From: Flavobacterium sp. IB48
GTDB taxonomy: Bacteria > Bacteroidota > Bacteroidia > Flavobacteriales > Flavobacteriaceae
Direction of reading: 5' to 3'
DNA: 64,000 nt
Assembly: GCF_016405855.1 (NCBI RefSeq)
Contig: NZ_JAEFCA010000001.1
Span: 1,154,840-1,218,839, forward strand
Shown: in pieces, positions 41,419 to 49,943 of the stretch
Layout of the letters: every line of letters starts with the position of its first letter
Position numbering within the stretch: position 1 is the stretch's first letter
Made by a program: the position numbers and the translations under genes
The notes under the pieces: generated by a model
What the model was told of the DNA's origin: nothing
What the model saw: the letters and a program-made list of their open reading frames with translations, nothing else
Databases searched by the model: none

Positions 41419-42162
41419 TTATTCTGCAGCGTTAAATTGATCAAACGTCATCTTTTTTTCAAAATACGGTTTGTCTTTTGCAGAAAGCAACATCTTTTTC
41501 CATTTATTGTCTTTTAATTCAAAAGAGATTGAGTCTGAGTGTTGAAGAATTCCCATATCCATGTTCTCATCTTCGTCTGCAGGTAAAAACGCAACAGTTT
41601 TGCAATAAAAAGATTTTGGATCAGATTTGGTAGAAGGATTTACGATTTCAACCCAGTTTCCCCAGCCGCTGTCAGACATTGAGCTCCATTGGTGTACTAA
41701 TTGTAGTCCGCTGTTTTTTAAATAATAAAGATAGTTTTCGTGTGAATAACCACAAGCAGGATATCCAAAATTGATTTGTATAAAAGGAGAATTTTTAGCA
41801 GTCTCAGATGTTAATCCGTAAGAAGCTGTCCATTCAGAACCTTTTTGAAAACTTTTAATCGCAACTTTAGAAGATGCGGTTTTGGTTTTATTCTGATAAA
41901 AGTCTAATCGGTATTTTACAGTAACAATGCTGTCTTTATCTGCTTGCTGATCTACCAAATGCGCTAAGATAAAATCTGTCGAAGATTCTGTTTCTCCAGT
42001 ATAAATCGCTATAGTATCGGTTTTAATAATTTTTTCATTAGCTGAGACTTCTAATGTCTCCTGTGGTTCAATGATTTCTGCTGTTGGTTGTGCAGCATCT
42101 GTAGGTTTTGTTTTTTGGCATCCGATTAAGAGCAATACGAAGAAAAAGGGGGCTATTTTCAT
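41419..42162 (-). CDS. Uncharacterised lipoprotein
   Basis: The 247-residue lipoprotein (MKIAPFFFVLLLIGCQK, lipobox LIGC) has an acidic, low-complexity linker (TAEIIEPQETLEVSANEK) and then a beta-rich domain. A pair of cysteines in FGYPACGYSHENY and SFYCKTVAF may form a disulfide. No family recognised. It lies 77 bp downstream of... the fumarase start on the same strand (fumarase is its 3' neighbour). Confidence 0.75.
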   Translation of the reverse strand: MKIAPFFFVLLLIGCQKTKPTDAAQPTAEIIEPQETLEVSANEKIIKTDTIAIYTGETESSTDFILAHLVDQQADKDSIVTVKYRLDFYQNKTKTASSKVAIKSFQKGSEWTASYGLTSETAKNSPFIQINFGYPACGYSHENYLYYLKNSGLQLVHQWSSMSDSGWGNWVEIVNPSTKSDPKSFYCKTVAFLPADEDENMDMGILQHSDSISFELKDNKWKKMLLSAKDKPYFEKKMTFDQFNAAE

Positions 42163-42167
42163 AAGGT

Positions 42168-42629
42168 TTATATTAGATTTTCAAATATAAATTTTTCATC
42201 GTAATCGACATTAAATTTATTTAGAAAATTCAGAAATTCATCATTAAAATTTTGCCTTTTATGATGTTCCTTTTGATTTTCAATGTATTTGTAAACAGAA
42301 TTAATTTGAGATTGACTATATGAGAAAACGCCATATCCGACTTGCCATGAAAATTTGGATTTGGTTAATTGATTGTCGTTGATATACTTTGAAGATTTTG
42401 CCTTAACATTTTTCATGAGTTCAGATATTGAAATACTTGGCTTAATGGCTAATAAACAATGTAGATGATCTTCGACACCATTTACAATAATTGTTTTGCC
42501 TCCATTTTCATTAATTAAATTTCCAATCACGCCAAGCAATTTTGATTTCCAGCTTTCCTCAATTACGGCATTTCTATATTTGACTGCAAAAACTACTTGA
42601 ATGTAAATTTGATGATAGGTATTTGCCAT
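42168..42629 (-). CDS. REP-associated tyrosine transposase (Y1, IS200/IS605-like)
   Basis: The 153-residue protein (MANTYHQIYIQVVFAVKYRN) has the HUH-type Y1 transposase fold: strand, then VEDHLHCLLAIKP (HxH), and a late helix GVFSYSQSQINSVYKYIENQ with the candidate nucleophile Tyr. Longer starts at 42644 add five residues (MPKKS). It is shorter and more divergent than ISA-type IS200 TnpA and lacks a second tnpB gene, fitting RAYTs. Six palindromes lie upstream (42703-42907). It is a house-kept, single-copy type gene rather than an active IS, judging by the absent ends. Confidence 0.85.
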   Translation of the reverse strand: MANTYHQIYIQVVFAVKYRNAVIEESWKSKLLGVIGNLINENGGKTIIVNGVEDHLHCLLAIKPSISISELMKNVKAKSSKYINDNQLTKSKFSWQVGYGVFSYSQSQINSVYKYIENQKEHHKRQNFNDEFLNFLNKFNVDYDEKFIFENLI

Positions 42630-42958
42630 ACTTTTTTTTGGCAAAATAAATCATATCTCTTTAATTATTGTAGTATTTGTCTTTCTTTTTTTTGAATGTG
42701 TCGTTCCGCTGGAACTTTTGGAATTATTAATTATATTATTTTCCACGGATTAAAATCCGTGGCTACAATATTTAAACGTTCCTACGGAACTTTGTCAAAC
42801 GTTTATTCGATCTTAAAAGAGCCATCGGCTCGAAATATTTCGTAGGGCCGGATTTTAATCCGGTTAACAATGAAAAATCCACATTTAATTTGAAGAGCCA
42901 TCGGCTCGATTCATATTGTAATCCCAAATTTTAATCTGTCCATAATATTTAATTTCTA
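42630..42958. other. Palindrome-rich spacer next to the RAYT
   Basis: Holds six palindromes: GTTCCGCTGGAAC (42703-42715), CCACGGATTAAAATCCGTGG (42743-42762), GTTCCTACGGAAC (42778-42790), GAGCCATCGGCTC (42819-42831), CCGGATTTTAATCCGG (42848-42863), GAGCCATCGGCTC (42895-42907). No gene seen. Confidence 0.75.
42703..42907. repeat. REP-like palindrome cluster
   Basis: Six short palindromes in 205 bp, of two 5-3-5 classes present twice each (GTTCC-N3-GGAAC and GAGCC-ATC-GGCTC) and two with AT centres (GGAT..ATCC). The nearby RAYT gene is the expected partner; RAYTs recognise REP hairpins. Confidence 0.75.
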
Positions 42959-44398
42959 CTAAAAAAACCAAGTAGCTACAAAAATTGCTGTAATCACACA
43001 AATCAAATCTACCAAAAGCATCGTGCCTAAAGCGTAACGGGTGTTTTTGATATTTACCGATCCAAAATAAACCGCAATTACATAGAAAGTACTTTCGGCG
43101 CTGCATTGGAAAATACTGCTTAATCTTGCCGTTAGAGAATCGGCTCCAAATGTATTCATAGAGTCAATTAAGAAACCTCTTGAACCAGCAGAACTAAATG
43201 GACGCAGCATGGCAACAGGAAGTGCATTGGTAATTTCTTTATTTACTCCCATATTCGAGAAGACAAAAGCAATTCCGTCACTGATAATTTCAAATAAACC
43301 GCTGTTTCTAAATAGCGAAATCGCAACCAGCATTCCTAAAACATAAGGAAAAATCGTAACTCCTGTTTTGACTCCGTTATTGGCTCCAACGACAAAAGTA
43401 TCGAAAACAGTCGTTTCGGCTTCTTTGAATTTCTTTTCATGTCGGAATGAGAAAATCAAAGTAAATGCTATGATCGCAATTAAGATTAATCCAGAAAGGT
43501 TAGAGGTAAAATAGTTTTTTCCAATCAAATCCAAATGATTTACATACATCAGTAACCCCACAATTGCGGCAATTAAAACCATTAAACCAATAAGAAGAGA
43601 GGCGCTTTTGAAATTGATTTTCTGTTTGATTCCAACAATCAAGAAAGCAGCAATGGTGCCGATAAACGAAGTTATGATACAAGGCAACATTACATCCGCA
43701 GGATTACTTGCGTTTGCGGCAGCTCGATAACCAATAATAGAAGTTGCAATTAAAGTCAATCCAGAAGCGTGAAGACACATAAACATGATTTGTGCATCAC
43801 TCGCTTTGTCCTTTTCGGGATTTATTTCCTGTAAACTTTCCATAGCTTTTAATCCAAATGGAGTTGCAGCCGAATCTAATCCCAAGAAATTGGCAGCAAA
43901 ATTTAAAGTCATATAAGATATCGAAGGGTGATTTTGTGGAATGCTCGGAAATACCTTAACAAAAACCGGACTCAGTGCTTTTGCTAATTTTCCAGAAGCT
44001 CCAGAAACGATTAAAAGTTCCATCAAACCGCAGAAAAAAGCTAAATAAGCGATAAGCGGCAGAATTAAATCAACCAAAGTGCTTTTACAAGTTGGCAATA
44101 AACCATCAGATTTTTGAAGTCCGCTATAAATTTTTACGGTTTTGTTTTTGTAAACATACGTTGTATCGGCATTTAGTGTATCACGATTGATAATCATGGT
44201 CTGATCTGGCGCTTTCTTAATACTGTCTTTTAAGAAAGCAGGAAGTTCTTCAAGGTATTTTTCAGAAACTAAAATAGGATCGTCTTTTTTTCCATTTAAA
44301 ATAGAATCAATGGTATACGTATTGGCAGTAAACAAACTGACTACAATAAAAACAATCGAAGAAATAAAAATCGCTAACCAAAATCTGCTTAATACCAT
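42959..44398 (-). CDS. Nucleoside-recognition domain membrane protein (SpmA/SpmB fusion type)
   Basis: The 479-residue protein has two Gate/nucleoside-recognition domains: a first half (about 100-260, TLVDLILPLIAYLAFFCGLM...MTLNFAANFLGLDSAATPFGLKAME) and a second half (about 330-470, TVFDTFVVGANNGVKTGVTIFP...LPVAMLRPFSSAGSRGFLID). These correspond to SpmA and SpmB, fused here. The periplasmic insert (IDSILNGKKDDPILVSEK...) sits between TM1 and TM2. The substrate is unknown; the family name spore maturation is historical, and this lineage does not sporulate. Confidence 0.85.
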   Translation of the reverse strand: MVLSRFWLAIFISSIVFIVVSLFTANTYTIDSILNGKKDDPILVSEKYLEELPAFLKDSIKKAPDQTMIINRDTLNADTTYVYKNKTVKIYSGLQKSDGLLPTCKSTLVDLILPLIAYLAFFCGLMELLIVSGASGKLAKALSPVFVKVFPSIPQNHPSISYMTLNFAANFLGLDSAATPFGLKAMESLQEINPEKDKASDAQIMFMCLHASGLTLIATSIIGYRAAANASNPADVMLPCIITSFIGTIAAFLIVGIKQKINFKSASLLIGLMVLIAAIVGLLMYVNHLDLIGKNYFTSNLSGLILIAIIAFTLIFSFRHEKKFKEAETTVFDTFVVGANNGVKTGVTIFPYVLGMLVAISLFRNSGLFEIISDGIAFVFSNMGVNKEITNALPVAMLRPFSSAGSRGFLIDSMNTFGADSLTARLSSIFQCSAESTFYVIAVYFGSVNIKNTRYALGTMLLVDLICVITAIFVATWFF

Positions 44399-44508
44399 AA
44401 TTGTAATTTTTTGTAAATGTAATTATTTAGCAATAATACGCATAAAGATTTTAGGAGTGAAACCCGAAGTAAGAGTTATAAGCAACAAAATTTTTATAAA
44501 AATTCAGA

Positions 44509-45582
44509 TTATTCAATAACAATTTTGGTTCCCAAATAGGTTTCAAAAGATTTAATTCCTTCAAATAAGATGTGTTTTTTGTTGGTTTCGATTTCTTTGA
44601 AAAGCTCCGTTTCTATTTTAGCATGATCTTTTTTGATTGTCCTTTTCCAAATGCCGATCACTTTTCCATTTTCTAAAATTATGGGTTTAAAGATGCCATT
44701 ATTAGTAAAAACTTTCGATTGATGATCTGTTTGAAAAGAAGCTTCTCGTGTTTTATACGAAATTAGGATCTCATCAAAAGCGGGAAGAAAATGCAGGCTT
44801 TCGCGAAAGTTATCTGTATTGTTAATGTCTTTTTTAAGCCAATATTGCTGATTATCAATAGTAGTTTTGTTTAATTGCAACTTTGTTGCGTTAATTGCTT
44901 TTTGGCAAATTGTGGGAGCAAAACCCGACCACCAAGAGAAATCAAGTACTGTTGCAGGACCATGACTTTCAAAATAACGTAAAGCAAGTTTGGCTAAAGC
45001 TTCTTCTTTATTTAGTTTGGAGTTTGGTTTAGAAACTCTTTCTTCGAGCAAAGCATACGTAATTTGTTTGCCTTTCATTTCTCCATTGCAGACTAAACCA
45101 TCCAATTCGGCATTCATCATAATGGCAGCACTCAAGAAATCGGCGCTTGAAGTTTTCTTGATGCCAAGTTCCTGCATGATTTCATCTCGAGTCAAATGAT
45201 TGTTTCCTGCCAATAGTTTTTCGATAGAAGTATTAGCTTGGTTTAGCTTTTTCTCATCAAAACCATATTTTTTAGCTGCAGAAGAAGTGAAACGTTTTAC
45301 TTGCGGAGCCGAAAGATCCAGCATCCAATAAATATCATCAGGAGAAACAAAATGCCAAGTCGGACGCAGAATATGAGTTCGGATAATTTTGCCCGAATTT
45401 ATAGCTTCTTCAATCTCTTTTTCGCTAGCATCACAACGAGAACCAATGGCCCATTTTGCCATTGCATAATCTTGAGCTTGCATAGCACCAAGATGTTTTA
45501 CAATTTCTTGTGGCGAACAAGAACTTGTTTTATAAAGCTTTTGCGAAACCAAACGGTAATGTGAAATTTCCTCGTGTGTCAT
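44509..45582 (-). CDS. AlkZ/AlkX-like winged-helix DNA glycosylase family protein
   Basis: The 357-residue protein is of the HTH_42 (DUF1006, AlkZ-like) family: N-terminal LGAMQAQDYAMAKWAIGSRC with Q35-A-Q37, matching the QxQ catalytic pair of AlkZ rather than the QxD of YcaQ, then the TxWHFVSPDDIYWML and winged-helix repeats. AlkZ-like enzymes unhook interstrand cross-links or excise bulky adducts. That this protein is a glycosylase is a family inference. A CTTAGNNN repeat follows its 5' side at 45636-45663. Confidence 0.8.
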   Translation of the reverse strand: MTHEEISHYRLVSQKLYKTSSCSPQEIVKHLGAMQAQDYAMAKWAIGSRCDASEKEIEEAINSGKIIRTHILRPTWHFVSPDDIYWMLDLSAPQVKRFTSSAAKKYGFDEKKLNQANTSIEKLLAGNNHLTRDEIMQELGIKKTSSADFLSAAIMMNAELDGLVCNGEMKGKQITYALLEERVSKPNSKLNKEEALAKLALRYFESHGPATVLDFSWWSGFAPTICQKAINATKLQLNKTTIDNQQYWLKKDINNTDNFRESLHFLPAFDEILISYKTREASFQTDHQSKVFTNNGIFKPIILENGKVIGIWKRTIKKDHAKIETELFKEIETNKKHILFEGIKSFETYLGTKIVIE

Positions 45583-45635
45583 TTTTAAACCATTTAAGTC
45601 GTTGAAGTTTATTTTAACACGATGGTTAAAAATCT

Positions 45636-45663
45636 TGGCATCTTAGTAGCTTAGCAACTTAAA
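45636..45663. repeat. CTTAGNNN octamer tract
   Basis: CTTGGCAT, CTTAGTAG, CTTAGCAA, CTTAAAAG in an 8-bp period between the AlkZ-like gene and the exonuclease gene. Confidence 0.6.
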
Positions 45664-45665
45664 AG

Positions 45666-46379
45666 CTATACATGAATAATCTCTTCATCAATCAATAAAT
45701 CTTCTCGACGCAAGCGCAAAAAAACCTGAGCAACTGCAATGGTGTCTTTTTCGCAATAGGTAATGATTCGGTCAATATCTTTTTCAACATAATAGACATG
45801 TGCAACCTGACTTCCGTCAATATCACCTTTTGGAGAAGGAACTCCAAGAATCTTGGTGAGCAATTTTAAAGATGTAAAATGCTTATAATCGCCAAATTTC
45901 CATAATTCTAAAGTATCCAAATGCGGAACTTCCCAAGGCTTTTTACCAAATAAATTCAGTTTATCTGGAATTGCCATTTGATTGATGATCATTCTTCTTG
46001 CAATAAACGGAATATCAAATTCTTTTGAATTATGCCCGCACATCAAATGTTGTGGCTGATTAAAGTGATTGTTAACCAGATTCGAAAAGTCTTTTAGAAT
46101 TTTCTTCTCATCGCCAAAAAATGAGGTAACTCTAAAATTTCTAACATCTCCTTTGATTGTAAAAAAACCAACCGAAATGCAAATTATCTTTCCGAATTCA
46201 GCCCAAATTCCAGCACGTTCGTAAAATTCTTCTGGAGAAAACTCGTCTTTTCGTTGATATTGTGTTTTTAAATCCCAAAGCGTTTGCATTTCTGCGTCAA
46301 GCGAATTGAAATTCTCTTCTTCAGGAACTGTTTCTATATCAAGAAATAAAATGTTATTTAGGTTTATTTTTTCAATCAT
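45666..46379 (-). CDS. 3'-5' exonuclease (PolB-like DnaQ-fold, PF10108 type)
   Basis: The 237-residue protein begins with the Exo I motif FLDIETVPE (DxE) and has GHNSKEFDIPFIARRM for Exo II and YCEKDTIAVAQVFLRLR for Exo III (D near the end), plus long inserts. This fits the stand-alone predicted 3'-5' exonucleases related to PolB proofreading domains. Probably acts on DNA or RNA in repair; the substrate is not known. Confidence 0.85.
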   Translation of the reverse strand: MIEKINLNNILFLDIETVPEEENFNSLDAEMQTLWDLKTQYQRKDEFSPEEFYERAGIWAEFGKIICISVGFFTIKGDVRNFRVTSFFGDEKKILKDFSNLVNNHFNQPQHLMCGHNSKEFDIPFIARRMIINQMAIPDKLNLFGKKPWEVPHLDTLELWKFGDYKHFTSLKLLTKILGVPSPKGDIDGSQVAHVYYVEKDIDRIITYCEKDTIAVAQVFLRLRREDLLIDEEIIHV

Positions 46380-46387
46380 TTTGTTTT

Positions 46388-46420
46388 TGCCACAAATTCA
46401 CGAATTGAACTAATTTTTTA
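46388..46420. repeat. Single copy of the GCCAC(G/A)AATTCACGAATT repeat
   Basis: GCCACAAATTCACGAATTGAACTAATTTTTT matches the start of the tandem units at 63521-63830 at most positions, so the family is dispersed. Written here in segments no longer than needed: GCCACAAATTCACGAATT then GAACTAATTTTTT. Confidence 0.55.
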
Positions 46421-46505
46421 TTCTGTATAAATGTACACAAATTTAAATTTTTAATCTATTGTAAATTAAAAATGAATGAATTATCCTTCTTTTTGCACAA
46501 TAAAA

Positions 46506-46982
46506 CTAAAATAAACTTTGTTGTGGAGATGGACTTTCGTGTTCCAAAAGCCATTTTTTTCGAGATAATCCTCCAGCATATCCAGTTAAAGATCCGTTTG
46601 TGCCAATAACGCGATGACAAGGAACTACAATCCAAAGCGGATTTTTACCATTTGCCGAGGCTACGGCACGAATTGCTTTTACATCTCCAAGTTTTTTGGT
46701 CTGATCCATGTAACTTACCGTTTTTCCGTACGGGATTTCCAATAAAGCTTTCCAGACTTTTTGCTGGAATTCGGTTCCTTGCGGATTCAGTTTTAAATCA
46801 AAATCGGTTCTTTTTCCTTCAAAATATTCATTTAATTGCAAAACTGCATTTTGTAAAACTTCTGGAATAGTTTCTGAAACCTCATTCGTACCAATATCAG
46901 AAACGGAAATTACCGAAATGCCATTTTCATCTCCAATGATTTTGGTGATTCCTAAAGGCGAATTGATATATACTGTTTCCAT
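46506..46982 (-). CDS. ogt: Methylated-DNA--protein-cysteine methyltransferase
   Basis: The 158-residue protein carries the active-site P121-C122-H-R-V (IVVPCHRVIGTNG), the KxWxAL and VxRAVA-type helices (VWKALLEIPYGKTVSYM; AIRAVASANGKNP) and the GYAGGLSRKKWLL end. It transfers O6-alkyl groups from guanine to Cys122. Usual Ogt length. Confidence 0.93.
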   Translation of the reverse strand: METVYINSPLGITKIIGDENGISVISVSDIGTNEVSETIPEVLQNAVLQLNEYFEGKRTDFDLKLNPQGTEFQQKVWKALLEIPYGKTVSYMDQTKKLGDVKAIRAVASANGKNPLWIVVPCHRVIGTNGSLTGYAGGLSRKKWLLEHESPSPQQSLF

Positions 46983-47034
46983 AATTTTTAACTGTAAAGC
47001 CGTAAAAGTTTGTTACGAAGTTCGCAAAGTTTTT

Positions 47035-47850
47035 TTAATAATTCTCCAGCTTGAATTGATAGTTTAGACTGTTTTCAATTTTTTCACTTGAAATTACCTT
47101 TTTAATATTCGATTTTTCTGAACTAAAATTTGGCAAAGGCAAATTCATTTCGGTAGCTTTTTGAGTGTAGTAATCCTTTCTTGACAGATGAAAGGGCGCA
47201 ACGGCATTATAAACATCATTCCATTTAGATTGATTTAGGATTTCTTCAATAATACCAATACAATCTTTTTGATGAATTAAGTTTACAGGAGCATCTGGAT
47301 TTTCTAGGTTTTCTTTTCCTGCTAAAAACTTAACAGGATGACGATCTTCGCCAATTAAACCTCCAAAACGAAGAATTGTGGTTTCAAAGTTTTGGTTTTG
47401 CTGCAGAAGCTTTTCGACTAAAAACAATTGTTTACCACTTTCCGTTTCTGGATTCGGAATGGTTTCTTCTGCTATAAAACCATTATCATCACTATAAACA
47501 GAAGTTGAACTTACAAAAAGCACTTTCTCAACCGTTGATTTTTCTATAAACGGAATTAAATTTTTGATTTTATCTACAAAAGCTTTCTTTTCAGAATTAG
47601 AATCGACTGCTCTTAATTTTGGCGGAATATCTATAATTAAGATTTCGCTTTTTGCTAAAAAAGAATCAATGTTTTGAGAAACTTCTTTTTCTTCAATTTC
47701 AACCAAAAACGGATTTATTCCCGCATCTTTTAGAATCGAAAGTTTATTCTCTGAAGTTGTAGATCCGTTTATCGAATTGCCTTTCGTAATTAATGTTTTT
47801 GCTAAAGGAAGTCCCAGCCAGCCACAGCCTAAGATGCTAATTTGTTTCAT
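47035..47850 (-). CDS. NAD(P)-dependent SDR-like epimerase (YeeZ type)
   Basis: The 271-residue protein starts MKQISILGCGWLGLPLAKTL with the GxGxxG-type Rossmann motif (GCGWLG), and has VEKVLFVSSTSVYSDDNGFI with the SDR catalytic-region Ser and Tyr. It matches the extended SDR/YeeZ group with no characterised substrate that I know. Downstream (47876-47924) is an imperfect inverted repeat. Confidence 0.82.
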   Translation of the reverse strand: MKQISILGCGWLGLPLAKTLITKGNSINGSTTSENKLSILKDAGINPFLVEIEEKEVSQNIDSFLAKSEILIIDIPPKLRAVDSNSEKKAFVDKIKNLIPFIEKSTVEKVLFVSSTSVYSDDNGFIAEETIPNPETESGKQLFLVEKLLQQNQNFETTILRFGGLIGEDRHPVKFLAGKENLENPDAPVNLIHQKDCIGIIEEILNQSKWNDVYNAVAPFHLSRKDYYTQKATEMNLPLPNFSSEKSNIKKVISSEKIENSLNYQFKLENY

Positions 47851-47875
47851 TTTTTTTAAGGTTACTGCAATTAAT

Positions 47876-47924
47876 AATCTCGAAAAGTCGCTAAGTTTAA
47901 TTTTCTTTACGACTTTGTGAGATT
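47876..47924. repeat. Imperfect inverted repeat
   Basis: AATCTCGAAAAGTCG (47876-47890) against CGACTTTGTGAGATT (47910-47924), 13 of 15 matched. Candidate terminator for the GNAT gene, which ends at 47949. Confidence 0.5.
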
Positions 47925-47948
47925 AAAAGTCACAGAGATATTCTTTGG

Positions 47949-48398
47949 TTACAAAGTTAAAGTAAATCGGACTTTGTCTTTTCCTTTTGCGCCCATTCTG
48001 TTATAAAATTTAATCGCTCTTGTATTGAATTCCGGCGTTTGCCATTGAATGTTAACGCAATTGTTTTGTTTTCCTATTTCTTTTAATCTCTCGATTAAGA
48101 TTTCTCCAATTCCAAAACCTCTGGTTTCTTCTTCCAAGAATAAACAATCCATGTAGAGAAAGTTTTGTGCGTTCCAGGTCGAAAAATCAAACGTATAAGA
48201 AGTGTAACCAACAATCGTTTCGTTTGTAGCCACAACCAAGCAAAATAATTTTGGATTTTGGCCAAATAAAGCGTTTTTTAAACCATCTTCTTTTCCTTCA
48301 GGAGAAAACTCAGCTTTTTCAAATTCTGCGTGTTTTTCAATTAAAACAAGTAGTTTGGGCAAATCTGTGATTTCACAGTTTCTTATTGAATATTCCAT
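47949..48398 (-). CDS. GNAT-family N-acetyltransferase
   Basis: The 149-residue protein has the acetyl-CoA-binding motif region LFLEEETRGFGIGEILIERL (motif A R/Q-x2-G-x-G/A) and a C-terminal WQTPEFNTRAIKFYNRMGAK. It resembles diamine or spermidine N-acetyltransferases in the latter motif (N..A..FYxxxGA). Substrate unknown. Its start overlaps the end of the LysR gene by 16 bp. Confidence 0.87.
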   Translation of the reverse strand: MEYSIRNCEITDLPKLLVLIEKHAEFEKAEFSPEGKEDGLKNALFGQNPKLFCLVVATNETIVGYTSYTFDFSTWNAQNFLYMDCLFLEEETRGFGIGEILIERLKEIGKQNNCVNIQWQTPEFNTRAIKFYNRMGAKGKDKVRFTLTL

Positions 48399-49285
48399 TG
48401 TAAGTTAATTTCATTTTGTAAAAAGCTAATGAAATGATGAAAATAATCGGGATAACTTTCTTTAGCACGTGTGGCAATAAAGTGTTTTCTTTTCAATCCA
48501 TTTTTTCCAACTTTCACTGCTCGTAAAGAAGTGGTTTTTAAATAGGGTGTAAATGCCCATTTTGCCATTGACATCACGCCCATATCGGCTTTAACCATTT
48601 CTAGTGAAGCTTCGGTTAATGGCATTGGCGTTATTTTCTTTGGACTTACTTTGGCTGGAGCCAAAAGAAACTGATGAATAGTAACGGTTTCTAGCGGAAG
48701 AGAATGAATAATCAAATGTTCGTTGATGAAGTCTTCTGCAACTACATATTTTTTATCAGACCAAGCATGGTTTTCTGAAACTACCATAACCATTTCATCC
48801 TGAAAAAGCTCTTGATATTTGATGTTGTTGTCTTTTATCTGATCGCTTACAATGGCAATGTCAATGGTGTTTTCCAGCAATTTTTGTAACGGAATATGAG
48901 TCGCCTCGGCTACGATTTTCAATTCTACATTCGGATATAAAAGATGAAATTGCTTTAAAACCGAAGGAAGCCAATGATAACTTGAGAAACATTCAGTACT
49001 GATTCTGATTTCGCCATGTTCACCAAAGACCATTTGTTTGATTTGAGTTTCGGTTTCGGCAAGTTTATTCAGTATTTCGTTGGCAATTTCGTAGATTTTT
49101 TCGCCAGCTTTTGTAAGCACCAATTTTTTGTTTGTTCTTAAAAATATGGCGGTTCCCAATTGATATTCGGCTTCTTTAAGCTGATGGCTCAAAGCCGATT
49201 GTGTTAAATGAAGTTTGTCGATCGCTTTTGTGATGCTTCCTTCTTCGACAATTGCTTTGATCAATTTTAAGTGGCGTATTTCCAT
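48383..49285 (-). CDS. LysR-family transcriptional regulator (MetR-like)
   Basis: The 300-residue protein has an N-terminal winged helix (MEIRHLKLIKAIVEEGSITK ... LHLTQSALSHQLKEAEYQLG) and a periplasmic-binding-type effector domain. MetR is the nearest comparison by overall motif, but this is tentative. A TTG start 21 bases upstream is in frame; ATG is preferred. It is divergent from the rhodanese gene at 49432, its most likely target. Confidence 0.9.
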   Translation of the reverse strand: MEIRHLKLIKAIVEEGSITKAIDKLHLTQSALSHQLKEAEYQLGTAIFLRTNKKLVLTKAGEKIYEIANEILNKLAETETQIKQMVFGEHGEIRISTECFSSYHWLPSVLKQFHLLYPNVELKIVAEATHIPLQKLLENTIDIAIVSDQIKDNNIKYQELFQDEMVMVVSENHAWSDKKYVVAEDFINEHLIIHSLPLETVTIHQFLLAPAKVSPKKITPMPLTEASLEMVKADMGVMSMAKWAFTPYLKTTSLRAVKVGKNGLKRKHFIATRAKESYPDYFHHFISFLQNEINLQWNIQ

Positions 49286-49431
49286 TTTTGAAGAATTAAT
49301 ACGCAAAGTAACAAAATTTTAGACTGGCTTTGGTATGAAAAAAAGTAATGCTCATGATGAATTCTTTTCGTTTTTATGGTGTTTGATGTTCATCTACTTT
49401 TGGAAAAGTAAAACATTAAAACCTAAACAAC

Positions 49432-49827
49432 ATGGAAGCACAAATTAAACATTATGAAAACAAGTTAGCTTTTGAAATGGATCCGTCAGATTTATTCGAA
49501 GCTTTAAATAATGGTGAAAAAATAATCGTAATCGATGCCAGAAGAGCTTTTGGTTATGATGAAGAGCATATTCCGAATGCGATTAATATTCCGCATCGCG
49601 AAATGAATCTAGAAACGACAAAGGATTTAGATAAAGATGTTTTGTATGTAACGTATTGCACCGGAATTGGCTGTAACGCGTCTACAAAAGGAGCTTTGAA
49701 TATGACGAAATTAGGTTTTAAAGTAAAAGAGCTAATTGGCGGACTGGAATGGTGGAAAATCGACGGATATGCAACCGAAGGAACAAAAGGCGAAAAACAA
49801 GGTTTAAAAATAGAATGCGCTTGTTGA
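49432..49827 (+). CDS. Rhodanese-domain protein
   Basis: The 131-residue protein is a single rhodanese domain, with IVIDARRAFGYDEEHIPNAI and the active-site loop YCTGIGCNAS (C-T-G-I-G-C). Two C-terminal cysteines (IECAC) could relay sulfur. Sulfurtransferase role; substrate not known. It is paired with a LysR regulator, suggesting regulation of sulfur relay. Confidence 0.9.
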   Translation: MEAQIKHYENKLAFEMDPSDLFEALNNGEKIIVIDARRAFGYDEEHIPNAINIPHREMNLETTKDLDKDVLYVTYCTGIGCNASTKGALNMTKLGFKVKELIGGLEWWKIDGYATEGTKGEKQGLKIECAC

Positions 49828-49891
49828 TTTTGAGTTGCAAAGGTTCAGAGAAACAAAGGCGTAAAGGTTTCTCAACATATCTTAAAAAAAC

Positions 49892-49917
49892 AAAAGCACT
49901 ATGAAAATAGTGCTTTT
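49892..49917. terminator. Bidirectional terminator (second copy of the GAAA-loop hairpin)
   Basis: AAAAGCACTAT / ATAGTGCTTTT with loop GAAA, same as 8897-8928, followed by T-rich DNA. Confidence 0.8.
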
Positions 49918-49943
49918 TATCTTGGTGTCTCTAAACTTAAATT

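Noticed and set aside
42168-42629. Complete insertion sequence
   Set aside because: No tnpB and no clear left/right ends at the gene borders; features fit a RAYT.
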